Part shown: positions 26,044 to 35,474 of the stretch, piece by piece
Numbering within the stretch: the stretch's first letter is position 1
Layout: the number at the start of each line of letters is the position of its first letter
Source: CBDDHT01 sp965227905
GTDB lineage: Bacteria; Pseudomonadota; Alphaproteobacteria; Rhizobiales; Methyloligellaceae
DNA length: 64,000 nucleotides
NCBI GenBank assembly: GCA_965227905.1
Contig: OZ245780.1
Location: forward strand, 1,612,001 to 1,676,000
Direction: 5' to 3'
Made by a program: the position numbers and the translations under genes
Notes under the pieces: model-generated
What the model saw: only the letters and a program-made list of their open reading frames with translations
Told to the model about the DNA's origin: nothing
Database searches by the model: none

Positions 26044-26922
26044 TTATTTGCGATCGCTTTCGGTCAGCGATTCGAGACGTTGGGCGAGGCTGCCAAGTCG
26101 TGAGCGAATCTTCGCGCCGCTATTTGCGGAAATCGGTTTCGCTTTTTTTGTCACTTCTGGTTCGGGAGAAGGCGGGGTTCCCTTCGGCTTGGGAACATTC
26201 GTACTGGCCATTCCCTTGCGTACTGCGGCGGTTGCTGCCTTTGGCGCCGGTTTTGCATCGCCGCTCAGAATCTTGTCGGCCAGATCGGTGACCTCCGCTT
26301 TGAGCAAATCCCAATCGCGTGTGGGCATATCGCGAGCAGCGGCCAACTCGTTTCGCAGGGCTTCGGCTTCGCGCCGCAAACGCGTGTTTTCCGCTTTGAG
26401 AGGCTGGATATCCTCGTATCGCCCGGATTCGGCCGATCCAGGCTCTGTCCGCGCGGCATCGGCACGGGCGGTCAGCTCTGCCATTGTGCTCTGGCTGGCA
26501 GCGACCGGTGCGGCAATTGGTTCGTCTGCAACGAGGTCTTCCGTGCGGCCGCCACGATGGCGGATGTGACTCTCCATTACCCGAATCTGATTGTCCTTTT
26601 CGGCAAGGGTCGATTTGGAGTCCGTAAGTCGCTGCTGTAGGTCTTGCGCAGCCGCCCGACTCTTGTTTCGATCGACCAGATAGCGGGTAGATTTGGCTTT
26701 TTCTTTCTCCAGCGCGAGTTCGAAATTGCGCAGCTTTATGGCGTATTGCGCCCTTAATTCATCCTTGTCGGCGTCCATGTCGGCACGCGACATGGGGAGC
26801 GTGGCCTCCAGCCGTTGCGTTGTCAGTCTGACCGCGCGCCGCCAAATCGGCCGCGACAGCAAGAGGGCGATGACGCTGGCTGTCAGGAAGCCCAGCGCCA
26901 CATACATGGCCGTTTCAATCAT
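26044..26922 (-). CDS. Membrane-anchored coiled-coil protein
   Basis: 292 aa. One N-terminal transmembrane helix (about residues 5-26, YVALGFLTASVIALLLS) is followed by a long heptad-like coiled coil (about 50-210, rich in A, E, K, L and R), then a Pro/Ala/Lys-rich linker and a short C-terminal helix. Such proteins are common in Hyphomicrobiales and are sometimes mislabelled as chromosome segregation ATPases; no ATPase motif is present here. A role in envelope or cell-pole organisation is possible but not shown. Confidence 0.7.
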   Translation of the reverse strand: MIETAMYVALGFLTASVIALLLSRPIWRRAVRLTTQRLEATLPMSRADMDADKDELRAQYAIKLRNFELALEKEKAKSTRYLVDRNKSRAAAQDLQQRLTDSKSTLAEKDNQIRVMESHIRHRGGRTEDLVADEPIAAPVAASQSTMAELTARADAARTEPGSAESGRYEDIQPLKAENTRLRREAEALRNELAAARDMPTRDWDLLKAEVTDLADKILSGDAKPAPKAATAAVRKGMASTNVPKPKGTPPSPEPEVTKKAKPISANSGAKIRSRLGSLAQRLESLTESDRK

Positions 26923-27169
26923 CCGTTCGCTATCCTTCCGACCCCCCGGTCGGGCAGTGAGACAATTCGGTCAGATGCCGGATCGCTTCTGCACGTGCGG
27001 CATACATATCACAGACATCGCCTGAGCGGATACGTCTGTAAGACATGCAATTTTGAAGGTTTTGAGGTGAGGGCCCGGCACGCGCGGATGCGCCGAAACA
27101 TCGGTCGGGACACGATTCGAAAAGTCTCAGGTGCCATATGAGGTGCGCCTGATCAGGCGCACCCAATTT

Positions 27170-27874
27170 CTAGAAAGGATTCCACTTTGGACGGCGCGTA
27201 TATTTAAGGTAGCCGACATTGGCACCCAGACGCAGGCCAATTCCAGAACGAATGCGAGCCAGGGTGACATGATCACGGGCCATATATGTCAGGCCGATTC
27301 CCCCAATCACATAGGCCGAACCGGCGATGCCGCCATACATGGAGTAGATTTCTCGGATTTCTCGGAGATTATAGACCAGGACCATGGTGCGGGAGCCTTC
27401 GGCCCCGATATCGAAGCCGACCGACGGCCCCTGCCAAAAGACTTTGTGCTGTCCCGCATTCTTCGTGAAAAGTGTGCCTTCGCCATAGCGCAGGCCCGCA
27501 ATGAACGCGCCGCCAGCCTCTTCGCCGAGAATATAGCCGTTCGGGCGCCCACGCCGGCGGAATGCGTGTTCGATGGCACCGGCAAGTGATCTTGAGATAC
27601 TGCCGAAAAACTGGTGTCCGGCGCTCGTTATCTCCCCTTCCGAGAATGTTTCGTCGTCGGGTCTGTCGAGATCCCGGTCCGACCGATCCTGATAGGTGTC
27701 AGGGCGAATATCGGTCGGCTCGCCTGCCGAGGCCGGTTGCGGACGCTCTCGCGCCTGATCCCTGATCCAGGAAGAGTCGTCTTGGGCATATCCTGTTTCG
27801 GCGGGCGTAAGCACAAGCGCAATCAGGGTGATGAGCGCAAACCGGTTGAAGCTGCGTATTCGGCAATCTGTCAT
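27170..27874 (-). CDS. eipA: EipA (DUF1134) cell-envelope protein
   Basis: 234 aa. A signal peptide (about 1-30, cleavage after YAQ) is followed by an acidic linker and the conserved DUF1134 domain (about 85-225). The family pattern is very clear: FFGSISRSLAGAIEHAF, then GRPNGYILGEEAGGAFIAG, VFWQGPSVGFDIG, and TMVLVYNLREI. EipA of Brucella is a periplasmic beta-barrel-like protein needed for envelope integrity; the same role is expected here. It is divergent from the YHS-like gene. Confidence 0.85.
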   Translation of the reverse strand: MTDCRIRSFNRFALITLIALVLTPAETGYAQDDSSWIRDQARERPQPASAGEPTDIRPDTYQDRSDRDLDRPDDETFSEGEITSAGHQFFGSISRSLAGAIEHAFRRRGRPNGYILGEEAGGAFIAGLRYGEGTLFTKNAGQHKVFWQGPSVGFDIGAEGSRTMVLVYNLREIREIYSMYGGIAGSAYVIGGIGLTYMARDHVTLARIRSGIGLRLGANVGYLKYTRRPKWNPF

Positions 27875-27968
27875 GATGTCATCCCCACATGGGTTGCTCG
27901 ATCTGAGACCAGCCCGAGGACGATTGTCGCGATATCTGCCTGAACAAACCGTTACTAGATGGCAGAAG

Positions 27969-28505
27969 ATGGTTTCTTTACTCCCTTACGGCACATTTGA
28001 TCCCATGATGGGATTGCTCCGAACACCAATTCGAATTTGGCTGCGAAACAGTCTGATGTGTTTGCTGCTCGCAATGGTTGCCGCCTTGTCAGCAGCATTT
28101 GCCCCGGCTTACTGGCGCGATGCGGCTACAGGTCTCGCGATCGGCGGCTTCGATCCCATCGAGTACTACTCCCATGGCGTTTCGCGTCGTGGACATCGGA
28201 ACTATGAGGCCGTTTGGCGTGGTGCGTCGTGGCGATTCGTCAATTCGGGTAATCAGGCCGAATTCAAGAAGAATCCAACGGTTTATGCGCCTAGATTTGC
28301 AGGATACGATCCGACAGCGATCGCCGAGGGTATTCTTGTGGCCGGTCATCCAAAGATCTGGGCGATCCATGACAAGAAGCTCTATCTGTTTCACAATCCA
28401 ATCGATCGTGCCCTGTGGGTGAAGAATCCGGATGGTGTGATAAGCAAAGCTGCCGAGGTGTGGAAAAAGCTCTCCTTGGAGCTGCCGATTGCCGAGACGG
28501 ATTGA
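27969..28505 (+). CDS. Exported YHS-domain-like protein
   Basis: 178 aa from ATG 27969; the frame is open further upstream but would overlap eipA. An N-terminal transmembrane or signal segment (about 25-45, LMCLLLAMVAALSAAFAP) precedes a YHS-like domain with AIGGFDPIEYYSHG, FVNSGNQAEFKKNPTVYAPRFAGYD, and GILVAGHPKIWAIHDKKLYLF. YHS domains are thought to bind metals. Anchored members of this type are frequent in rhizobia and have no firm function. Confidence 0.75.
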   Translation: MVSLLPYGTFDPMMGLLRTPIRIWLRNSLMCLLLAMVAALSAAFAPAYWRDAATGLAIGGFDPIEYYSHGVSRRGHRNYEAVWRGASWRFVNSGNQAEFKKNPTVYAPRFAGYDPTAIAEGILVAGHPKIWAIHDKKLYLFHNPIDRALWVKNPDGVISKAAEVWKKLSLELPIAETD

Positions 28506-28615
28506 TTTGCGACACCTGTTTCGGCAGGACATCCTCGGTCGGCAAATCTCATTGATTTCAGTCGTCTAACGGAACGGCCGTTCAATTTGCATCCACATGT
28601 GTGGGTGGAAGCGGG

Positions 28616-29416
28616 TCAGCCGACTTCCGGCATGCGCCCCCAAGCGACGAAACTCGAATTTGCGAATTGTTCGCCGGCCTTGCCGTAGCGCATTGGTTGG
28701 CCTTCCATGTTCAGCACTATGCCTCCCGCTGTTCTCAGGATTGCGTCGCCCGCTGCCGTGTCCCACTCCATGGTTCTTGCCAGGCGCGGATAGACGTCGG
28801 CCGTGCCGTTTGCCAGCAGGCAGAACTTCAAAGAGGATCCTGCCTGGGCGGAATCGGCGATTTCGTAGTTGTCCAGAAACTCTTTGGTTTCAGCATTTAA
28901 GTGAGATCGGCTCATAACAGCGGTCAGCCCGTTTGGCGGTTCGCGCGTTGCGATCGGCGACAATGCTACTTGGTTGCCGTCTTGCGTTGGTGGGAGCGTG
29001 CCTTGAGCGGACGATTCGCGCGATGTTGTCAGATAGACCGTATCGCGGGCAGGCGCGTAAATGATGCCGAAAACCGGGCTTCCGTTTTCAATGAGGGCGA
29101 TATTCACCGTGAAGTCTGATCGCGCGTTGATGAATTCCTTCGTGCCGTCCAAGGGATCGACGAGAAAGAAGGTTTCGTCCACGGTTGGAATGTCGCCAGC
29201 GCTGGCCGCTTCTTCCGAAATGATCGGGATATCGGGCGCAATGTCGACGAGAGCATCCAATATGATGATTTCGGCCTCTTTGTCTGCCGCGGTGACCGGA
29301 CTGGCGTCAGCCTTCAGCTCCACCTCCGGTGCTTCCCCATAGTATGTCATTATGGCCTTGCCGGCTCGGTGTGCCGTTTCAATCAGGCGCTCGGTATGTT
29401 GGAAGACGTCTGTCAC
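28616..29416 (-). CDS. cysQ: 3'(2'),5'-bisphosphate nucleotidase CysQ
   Basis: 266 aa from GTG 29416 (AAAGG 6 nt upstream); the frame runs upstream into unlikely sequence. It removes the 3' phosphate from PAP/PAPS and belongs to the lithium-sensitive inositol monophosphatase superfamily. Metal sites are visible: SEEAA (first Glu), FLVDPLDGTKEFI (Asp and Leu-Asp-Gly-Thr), and WDTAAGDAI at the C-terminus. Length and motifs fit CysQ of alphaproteobacteria. It is divergent from chpT, with about 260 bp between. Confidence 0.88.
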   Translation of the reverse strand: MTDVFQHTERLIETAHRAGKAIMTYYGEAPEVELKADASPVTAADKEAEIIILDALVDIAPDIPIISEEAASAGDIPTVDETFFLVDPLDGTKEFINARSDFTVNIALIENGSPVFGIIYAPARDTVYLTTSRESSAQGTLPPTQDGNQVALSPIATREPPNGLTAVMSRSHLNAETKEFLDNYEIADSAQAGSSLKFCLLANGTADVYPRLARTMEWDTAAGDAILRTAGGIVLNMEGQPMRYGKAGEQFANSSFVAWGRMPEVG

Positions 29417-29676
29417 GGTTGGCCTTTTCTGAGCTTTCTTTGGTGTGTCACTGGACGGTCGGGAATCGACTGATTCGTTTCGGTTGCGATCTTTTGCCCA
29501 ATCAGAGTCGCTGGGGTCGCGTCGACCTCGCACAAAATCGTCTCAATGACAAAGGGTTAAGAGATGAGTGCCGGCCTTGGTTGGCAGAGAGTCCGCCCGT
29601 CGTGTATCAGGAGGGAATTGTGAGGCAATGAACCCTGCGGCGGAAGCGGCGGCCCAAGGCGGGGAAGGGGGACAGA

Positions 29677-30342
29677 ATGTCAGCGGACAAGGACTTTAGC
29701 GAATTGGAGTTCGCAGCGCTCATTTCAAGCAAGATCTGTCATGATGTGATCAGCCCGGTGGGGGCGATAGCCAACGGTCTGGAAGTGATGGCCGATGACG
29801 ACGATGAGACGATGCGCGAGCATGCACTTGAATTGGTACGCAAAAGTGCGACTCAGGCCTCGGCCAAGCTGCAGTTCGCAAGGCTGGCATTCGGCGCGGC
29901 GGGTTCCGCCGGTGCTCAAATCGATCTCAACGACGCCCAACGCGTATCGCAGGGCATTATCGAAGGTGGCAAACACACACTCACATGGGCGGGGCCCGCA
30001 GCGACTTTGCCAAAGAATCAGGTGAAACTACTGCTCAACATGATCACGATTGCGCTCTCGACACTGCCGCGCGGTGGCACGATCGACGTTGCAATCGTTC
30101 TTGACGGCGAATTGCCGAACTTTGTGGTGCGTTGTGCCGGAAACATGGCGCGTATTCCTGAAGGATTGAATGATTTGCTGTCTCAGACGCAAGAAGGCGA
30201 TCTCGATGCGCACTCCATTCAACCCTATTACACAGGACGCATTGCCAATGCGTGCGGGTTGTTGCTGGAGACTGCAATCGATGGTGAAACCGTGTTTCTA
30301 AAGGCATCGCCAAAAGCGGAACAGCTGTCGGAAGCCGTCTGA
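29677..30342 (+). CDS. chpT: Histidine phosphotransferase ChpT
   Basis: 221 aa. In the alphaproteobacterial cell-cycle phosphorelay, ChpT passes phosphate from the kinase CckA to CtrA and CpdR. The phospho-accepting His22 sits in KICHDVISPVGAIANGLE, the conserved ChpT motif. The C-terminal part is a degenerate ATPase-like fold without ATP motifs. It directly precedes the chemotaxis operon, 164 nt before cheA, and its target CtrA is encoded about 7 kb downstream. The start has GGGG about 8 nt upstream. Confidence 0.92.
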   Translation: MSADKDFSELEFAALISSKICHDVISPVGAIANGLEVMADDDDETMREHALELVRKSATQASAKLQFARLAFGAAGSAGAQIDLNDAQRVSQGIIEGGKHTLTWAGPAATLPKNQVKLLLNMITIALSTLPRGGTIDVAIVLDGELPNFVVRCAGNMARIPEGLNDLLSQTQEGDLDAHSIQPYYTGRIANACGLLLETAIDGETVFLKASPKAEQLSEAV

Positions 30343-30506
30343 AGACTCCCGCAAGACATCTTTTGGAAGCAGCGTCGCGAAAATTAACGCGCGCTGCTTT
30401 ATCCTCAATCCTTCGTAAACCCTTCTTGTTCACACTCTGCCCGTAACGACAGATGCGCGTGTACTGCGCAACTGGTGCGTATATTTTAGTGTTTGTGGGG
30501 CAGAGT

Positions 30507-33284
30507 ATGGACGACCTTCTCAGCGAGTTTCTCACCGAGACATCCGAAAGCTTGGACGTGGTTGACGTCGAGCTTGTCAAATTCGAGCAAGAGCCGAACA
30601 ACGCGCAGATGCTCGACAACATATTTCGTCTCGTTCACACAATTAAGGGGACGTGTGGATTTCTTGGACTGCCGCGCTTGGAAGCCCTGGCTCATGCTGC
30701 TGAAACGCTCATGGGCAAATACCGCGATGGCTCTCCGGTCACTCCAGCCGGTGTCTCTCTTATCCTTAATACAATCGATCGCATTAAGGATGTCATGGCA
30801 GAGCTCGAAACGAACGAGGCCGAACCTGCGGGCGACGACAACGACCTTATCGAACAGCTCGAAAAGATGGCGCTCGGAGGCGGAGATGTTGCGGCTGAGG
30901 CGAATGATGCGCCCGCCAGTGAAGGAACGACGGACGACCCGCCCCTGGATGTTCCCGAATTGGAGCGTGAACTGAAGCCCGGCGAAGTTTCATTGGATGA
31001 TTTGGAAAGGGCGTTTCAGGAAGCAGAAGGTCCGGATCTGAGCCTCCCGGAACCAACCGAGCCTGAAGCCGCGCCCACGCTGCCTGAAGCCGATAGCACT
31101 CCTGCACAGCCAGAGGCCGTTGCACCTGCTGCAGCCGACGCCGCGCCGGCTGCGGCGACAGCCGAGCCTCAGGGGCGTGCGGGTGGTAGCGAAACACCGG
31201 TCAAATCTCAGTCGATCCGGGTGAACGTGGATACGCTTGAGCATCTGATGACGATGGTCTCCGAGCTTGTGCTGACACGTAACCAACTTCTTGAAATGGT
31301 TCGCCGGATCAATGACAGCGAATTCAAGGTTCCACTGCAGCGCCTCTCCGCCGTGACGGCCGAGTTGCAGGAAGGCGTGATGAAGACGCGCATGCAGCCG
31401 ATCGGAAACGCCTGGCAGAAGCTACCGCGAATCGTGCGCGATCTTTCCCTGGAACTCGGTAAGAAGATCGATCTCGAGATGAGTGGGGCGGATACGGAGC
31501 TTGATCGACAGGTCCTTGAAATGATCAAGGATCCGCTGACGCACATGGTCCGCAATTCGGCAGACCATGGCCTCGAGTCGACGGAAGACCGTCTGGCGGC
31601 CGGAAAACCGGAAACCGGAAAGATCAATCTGAGCGCCTATCACGAAGGCGGTCATATCATTATTGAAATTGCTGACGACGGGCGAGGGCTCAATGTCGAC
31701 AAGATCAAATCGAAGGTCATCCAAAACGGTCTCGCAACCGAGTCCGAACTGGAGACGATGTCACCGCAGCAAATTCAGAAATACATCTTCGCCCCAGGCT
31801 TCTCCACGGCGGCCGAGGTCACGAGTGTCTCGGGACGCGGCGTCGGTATGGATGTGGTGCGAACCAATATCGAGCTGATTGGCGGTAACTGCGACCTCAA
31901 GTCGGAGGCCGGCAAGGGGTCGACATTCATCATCAAGATCCCGCTGACGCTCGCGATCGTGTCGGCATTGATCGTCGAGGCCTGCAAGCAGAAATTTGCG
32001 ATCCCGCAGCTGAACGTTGTCGAGTTGGTGCGCACGCATGCCAATAGCGAGCATCGTATCGAACAGATCAACGATACGCCTGTTCTTCGGCTACGAAACA
32101 AGCTGTTGCCACTGATTACGCTCGGTCAGTTGCTGAAGCTGTCAGATGAAGAGACTGCAGAGATCGAACTCCAGTCGGACTCGGAATTGCTCGACGGCGA
32201 AAACGATCAGAGCTTCTTCGTCGTTGTGATCCAGGTCGGCAACCAGTCTTTCGGCATCATCGTCGACAGCGTCTTCGACACTGAGGAAATTGTGGTGAAA
32301 CCGATGTCGTCGATGCTGCGTGACATCGCGATGTTCTCGGGTAACACGATTTTGGGTGACGGCAGCGTCATCATGATCATTGATCCAAATGGAATCGCTC
32401 AGGAGTTCCCCGCTCAGGCGCCGTCAGACACAGATGCTGCCGAAGCCGAGCTTGAGATCGCTCATGCCAGCGAGCAGAAAACGGCACTTCTCCTGTTCCG
32501 TGCCGGATCGGAGGAACCCAAGGCCGTTCCGCTGTCTCTTGTTACACGCTTGGAAGAGATCGATGTCGCCGAGATCGAGAATTCCAACGGTCGCCATCTC
32601 GTCCAGTATCGCGGCAGCCTCATGCCGCTGGTTGAGCTGAGCGATGGTGCCCGGATCAAATCCGAAGGCAGTCAACCTATTCTCGTGTTCACAGACGAGA
32701 GACATTCGGTTGGTCTGGTTGTCGATGAGATCGTCGACATTGTCGAGGAACGATTGGATGTCGAACTGACCTCCGACGCAGCAGGTCTCATCGGCTCCGC
32801 CGTCGTGAAGGGCAAGGCGACAGCCGTAATCGACATTGGTCACTATCTCGCAGAGGTGATGGGCAACTGGGCTGATACCGCAGAAGATGTGGAACTTGCC
32901 AAGAGTTCCAAGCTCCTGCTGGTCGATGATAGTCCGTTCTTCCGCAATATGCTGTCACCACTACTCAATGCCGCTGGCTACGAGGTGACATTGACAGAGT
33001 CGGCCAATCAAGCTCTGGCGCTGAAGCAGAACGGAGCAGCGTTCGATATCATCGTCAGCGATATCGAAATGCCCGGAATGGATGGCATCAGTTTTGCCGA
33101 AGCGCTGCAGGGAGATCCAGAGTGGGGCACGACCCCGTTGATTGCCTTGTCTTCCCATAGTGCACCTCAGGTTATTGAGCGGACAAGACGTGCAGGCTTC
33201 TTTGACTTTGTCGGGAAATTCGACCGTCAGGGGCTGATGGAAAGCCTCAAGGAATGTGAGCGTAAGACGGGAGTAGCAGCATGA
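30507..33284 (+). CDS. cheA: Chemotaxis histidine kinase CheA with C-terminal receiver
   Basis: 925 aa from ATG 30507. It phosphorylates CheY and CheB on signal from chemoreceptors. Order: HPt (His44 in LVHTIKGTCGFLG), Glu/Pro/Ala-rich linker (to about 245), dimerisation and HATPase (N-box MVRNSADHGLES, G-box GRGVGMDVVRTNIE), a CheW-like domain (about 490-640), a second weaker CheW-like domain (about 660-790), and a receiver domain (about 805-920, Asp in VSDIEMPGMDG). The last two modules are absent from E. coli CheA, making this a hybrid. Its stop overlaps the cheW start as ATGA. Confidence 0.93.
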   Translation: MDDLLSEFLTETSESLDVVDVELVKFEQEPNNAQMLDNIFRLVHTIKGTCGFLGLPRLEALAHAAETLMGKYRDGSPVTPAGVSLILNTIDRIKDVMAELETNEAEPAGDDNDLIEQLEKMALGGGDVAAEANDAPASEGTTDDPPLDVPELERELKPGEVSLDDLERAFQEAEGPDLSLPEPTEPEAAPTLPEADSTPAQPEAVAPAAADAAPAAATAEPQGRAGGSETPVKSQSIRVNVDTLEHLMTMVSELVLTRNQLLEMVRRINDSEFKVPLQRLSAVTAELQEGVMKTRMQPIGNAWQKLPRIVRDLSLELGKKIDLEMSGADTELDRQVLEMIKDPLTHMVRNSADHGLESTEDRLAAGKPETGKINLSAYHEGGHIIIEIADDGRGLNVDKIKSKVIQNGLATESELETMSPQQIQKYIFAPGFSTAAEVTSVSGRGVGMDVVRTNIELIGGNCDLKSEAGKGSTFIIKIPLTLAIVSALIVEACKQKFAIPQLNVVELVRTHANSEHRIEQINDTPVLRLRNKLLPLITLGQLLKLSDEETAEIELQSDSELLDGENDQSFFVVVIQVGNQSFGIIVDSVFDTEEIVVKPMSSMLRDIAMFSGNTILGDGSVIMIIDPNGIAQEFPAQAPSDTDAAEAELEIAHASEQKTALLLFRAGSEEPKAVPLSLVTRLEEIDVAEIENSNGRHLVQYRGSLMPLVELSDGARIKSEGSQPILVFTDERHSVGLVVDEIVDIVEERLDVELTSDAAGLIGSAVVKGKATAVIDIGHYLAEVMGNWADTAEDVELAKSSKLLLVDDSPFFRNMLSPLLNAAGYEVTLTESANQALALKQNGAAFDIIVSDIEMPGMDGISFAEALQGDPEWGTTPLIALSSHSAPQVIERTRRAGFFDFVGKFDRQGLMESLKECERKTGVAA

Positions 33285-33778
33285 GTGCGGAGACCAATAT
33301 CAACGCGGGTGCAGCGGAGTCGGTCGACGACGATGCATCGAGCGTCGAATACATTACCGTGACTATAGCCGGTCAACTGTTTGGTCTGCCGATCCATGAA
33401 GTGCAGGATGTATTCGTACCCGACAACGTTACCGACGTACCGATGGCGTTGCCTGAGGTTGCTGGCGTTCTCAATTTGCGTGGACGCATCGTAACAGCAA
33501 TCGACATGCGCACGCGTCTCGGCGTGGCACAAGCGGAAAACGATCACAAGCCGATGGCCGTCGGTATCGAGCACAATAGCGAGTCGTATGGATTGATCAT
33601 CGACAAAGTCGGCGAGGTTCATCAGCTGTCGCAGGCGACGTTCGAAGCGACACCGTCGAATCTTGACCCGCGTTGGGCCAGTATTTCGTCCGGCGTTCAT
33701 CGACTGGATGGTGATCTGATGGTTGTTCTCGACGTAACCAAGGTGCTTGCGATCGACGATGCGTTGATTGCCGCGTAG
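33281..33778 (+). CDS. cheW: Chemotaxis coupling protein CheW
   Basis: 165 aa. It links chemoreceptors to CheA. The two-lobed CheW barrel is clear: QLFGLPIHEVQDVFVP, VLNLRGRIVTAIDMRTRLG, and YGLIIDKVGEV. The ATG overlaps the cheA stop (ATGA), giving coupled translation. A 30-residue acidic N-terminal extension precedes the domain. Confidence 0.92.
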   Translation: MSAETNINAGAAESVDDDASSVEYITVTIAGQLFGLPIHEVQDVFVPDNVTDVPMALPEVAGVLNLRGRIVTAIDMRTRLGVAQAENDHKPMAVGIEHNSESYGLIIDKVGEVHQLSQATFEATPSNLDPRWASISSGVHRLDGDLMVVLDVTKVLAIDDALIAA

Positions 33779-33828
33779 CGCGTGCTTGGTGATGTCGAGC
33801 CGGAAAATCTGACTGAGGAGAGGCCCCT

Positions 33829-34194
33829 ATGAAACACTGCCTGGTCGTCGACGACAGCAGCGTTATCCGCAAGGTTGCACGCTGCATTCTGGAGGAATTG
33901 GATTTCGCGATTTCTGAAGCTGAGAATGGACAGGAAGCGCTCGATCAGTGCCGCGATCAGATGCCCGATGCGGTTTTGCTGGATTGGAACATGCCGGTCA
34001 TGGACGGACTTAACTTTCTGACGGCACTTCGCTCCGAATCCGGAGGCGAGCAACCTGCTGTGATTTTCTGCACAACGGAAAACGATTCAGATCACATCAC
34101 GCGTGCGCTGGCTGCGGGTGCGAACGAGTACATCATGAAGCCGTTCGACAAGGACATTATCCATGCAAAGTTTCAGGAAGTCGGCTTGATCTGA
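33829..34194 (+). CDS. cheY: Chemotaxis response regulator CheY
   Basis: 121 aa, a single receiver domain. The phospho-acceptor Asp52 is in LLDWNMPVMDG. The acidic pair is Asp8-Asp9 (VVDDSSV), the switch Thr is in FCTTEND, and Lys is in IMKPFDKD. It lacks an output domain, as expected for a flagellar-motor-binding CheY. It has a strong GAGGAG ribosome site and is 50 nt after cheW. Confidence 0.92.
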   Translation: MKHCLVVDDSSVIRKVARCILEELDFAISEAENGQEALDQCRDQMPDAVLLDWNMPVMDGLNFLTALRSESGGEQPAVIFCTTENDSDHITRALAAGANEYIMKPFDKDIIHAKFQEVGLI

Positions 34195-34307
34195 AACGAC
34201 GTGGGCTCATGAAAGGCCGGGTTCAACCGGCAGCACGCGGCACGCAATGGCCGGAAGAGACTGAAAAGGTTGCCATCGCTGGCAATCACGAAACAGGGAG
34301 TAGGCAG

Positions 34308-35474
34308 ATGGCGCTTACAATGGCTTCTACAGACGTCTCTGCGACATCGAAAAGCGGTGGCATTCGCGTTGCCGTCGTCGACGACTCCGCTGTGGTTCGC
34401 GGGCTTGTCGCGCGCTGGGTCGATGAAGATCCGGATCTCGAGGTTGTCGGCCGCTTTGCCAATGGTCAGCTTGCTGTAAACAGTATCGCTCAGTCTGCGC
34501 CGGATGTTGCGGTCCTCGATATCGAAATGCCGGTTATGGATGGCATGACGGCTCTGCCGTTGATGCTCGAGGCACAGCCTGGTCTGCAGGTCATCATGGC
34601 GTCGACCCTGACCCGTCGCAACGCGGAGGTCAGCCTTCGCGCACTGTCGCTTGGAGCCGTCGACTATATTCCCAAACCAGAAGGCAACAGCGGCGTTACA
34701 ACGTCGAAGGATTTCCGAAAAGATCTTATCCGAAAGATCAAAGCCGTCGGTCACAGCCGGATGCGTGCGCGGGCCAAATCCGAAGCTCGCCGTGCCCCGG
34801 ACCGTACGCCGGACCACGCAGCTCAATCCGCAAAGACTGTGCCGGTGGATGCCGGAGCGCCGATCAAGCTCAGGCCAGTTTCGAGAGTTACGCCCCGCAT
34901 TCTCGTTGTCGGGAGTTCGACCGGCGGGCCACAGGCACTCGCCAAGCTTATGGAAGGCATCGCGCCTGCGATCCGGGGCGTTCCCGTTCTTGTGACGCAG
35001 CATATGCCAGCAACGTTCACATCCATCCTTGCCGAGCATTTGGGGCGATCAGCCGCTTGCGAGTCGAAGGAAGGGGAGTTGGGCGAAGTTCTCAAACCCG
35101 GTGTTATTTATGTGGCGCCAGGCGGCAAGCACATGCGTCTCAAACACGGCGCAACGGAGCCCACGATCGAGATCTACGATGGGCCGGAAGTCCATTTTTG
35201 CAAACCTGCCGTGGATCCGATGTTCGAAAGCGTCGCAAAGATCTATCGCAGCGCGGCCCTCGGAGTCGTTTTGACCGGCATGGGGCACGACGGCGCTGCC
35301 GGTGCGACCCTCATTGCTGATCAGGGCGGAACGATCATTGCCCAGGATGAAGCAACGAGTGTTGTCTGGGGGATGCCGGGCGCGACCGCGCAGGCTGGGG
35401 CCTGTGCAGCTGTATTGCCGCTCGATAGCATTGCGCCGAAAGTAACAAATCTACTTCGTGGAGGACGGTCATGA
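34308..35474 (+). CDS. cheB: Chemoreceptor methylesterase CheB
   Basis: 388 aa from ATG 34308 (GGGAG 8 nt upstream); the 33-codon upstream frame is unlikely. A receiver domain (about 18-140, Asp71 in LDIEMPVMDG) is joined by a charged linker to the esterase domain (about 200-385). The catalytic triad is visible: Ser in VVGSSTGGPQAL, His in TQHMPATF, and Asp in TGMGHDGAAG. It removes methyl groups from, or deamidates, chemoreceptor glutamates. It overlaps cheR by ATGA. Confidence 0.93.
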   Translation: MALTMASTDVSATSKSGGIRVAVVDDSAVVRGLVARWVDEDPDLEVVGRFANGQLAVNSIAQSAPDVAVLDIEMPVMDGMTALPLMLEAQPGLQVIMASTLTRRNAEVSLRALSLGAVDYIPKPEGNSGVTTSKDFRKDLIRKIKAVGHSRMRARAKSEARRAPDRTPDHAAQSAKTVPVDAGAPIKLRPVSRVTPRILVVGSSTGGPQALAKLMEGIAPAIRGVPVLVTQHMPATFTSILAEHLGRSAACESKEGELGEVLKPGVIYVAPGGKHMRLKHGATEPTIEIYDGPEVHFCKPAVDPMFESVAKIYRSAALGVVLTGMGHDGAAGATLIADQGGTIIAQDEATSVVWGMPGATAQAGACAAVLPLDSIAPKVTNLLRGGRS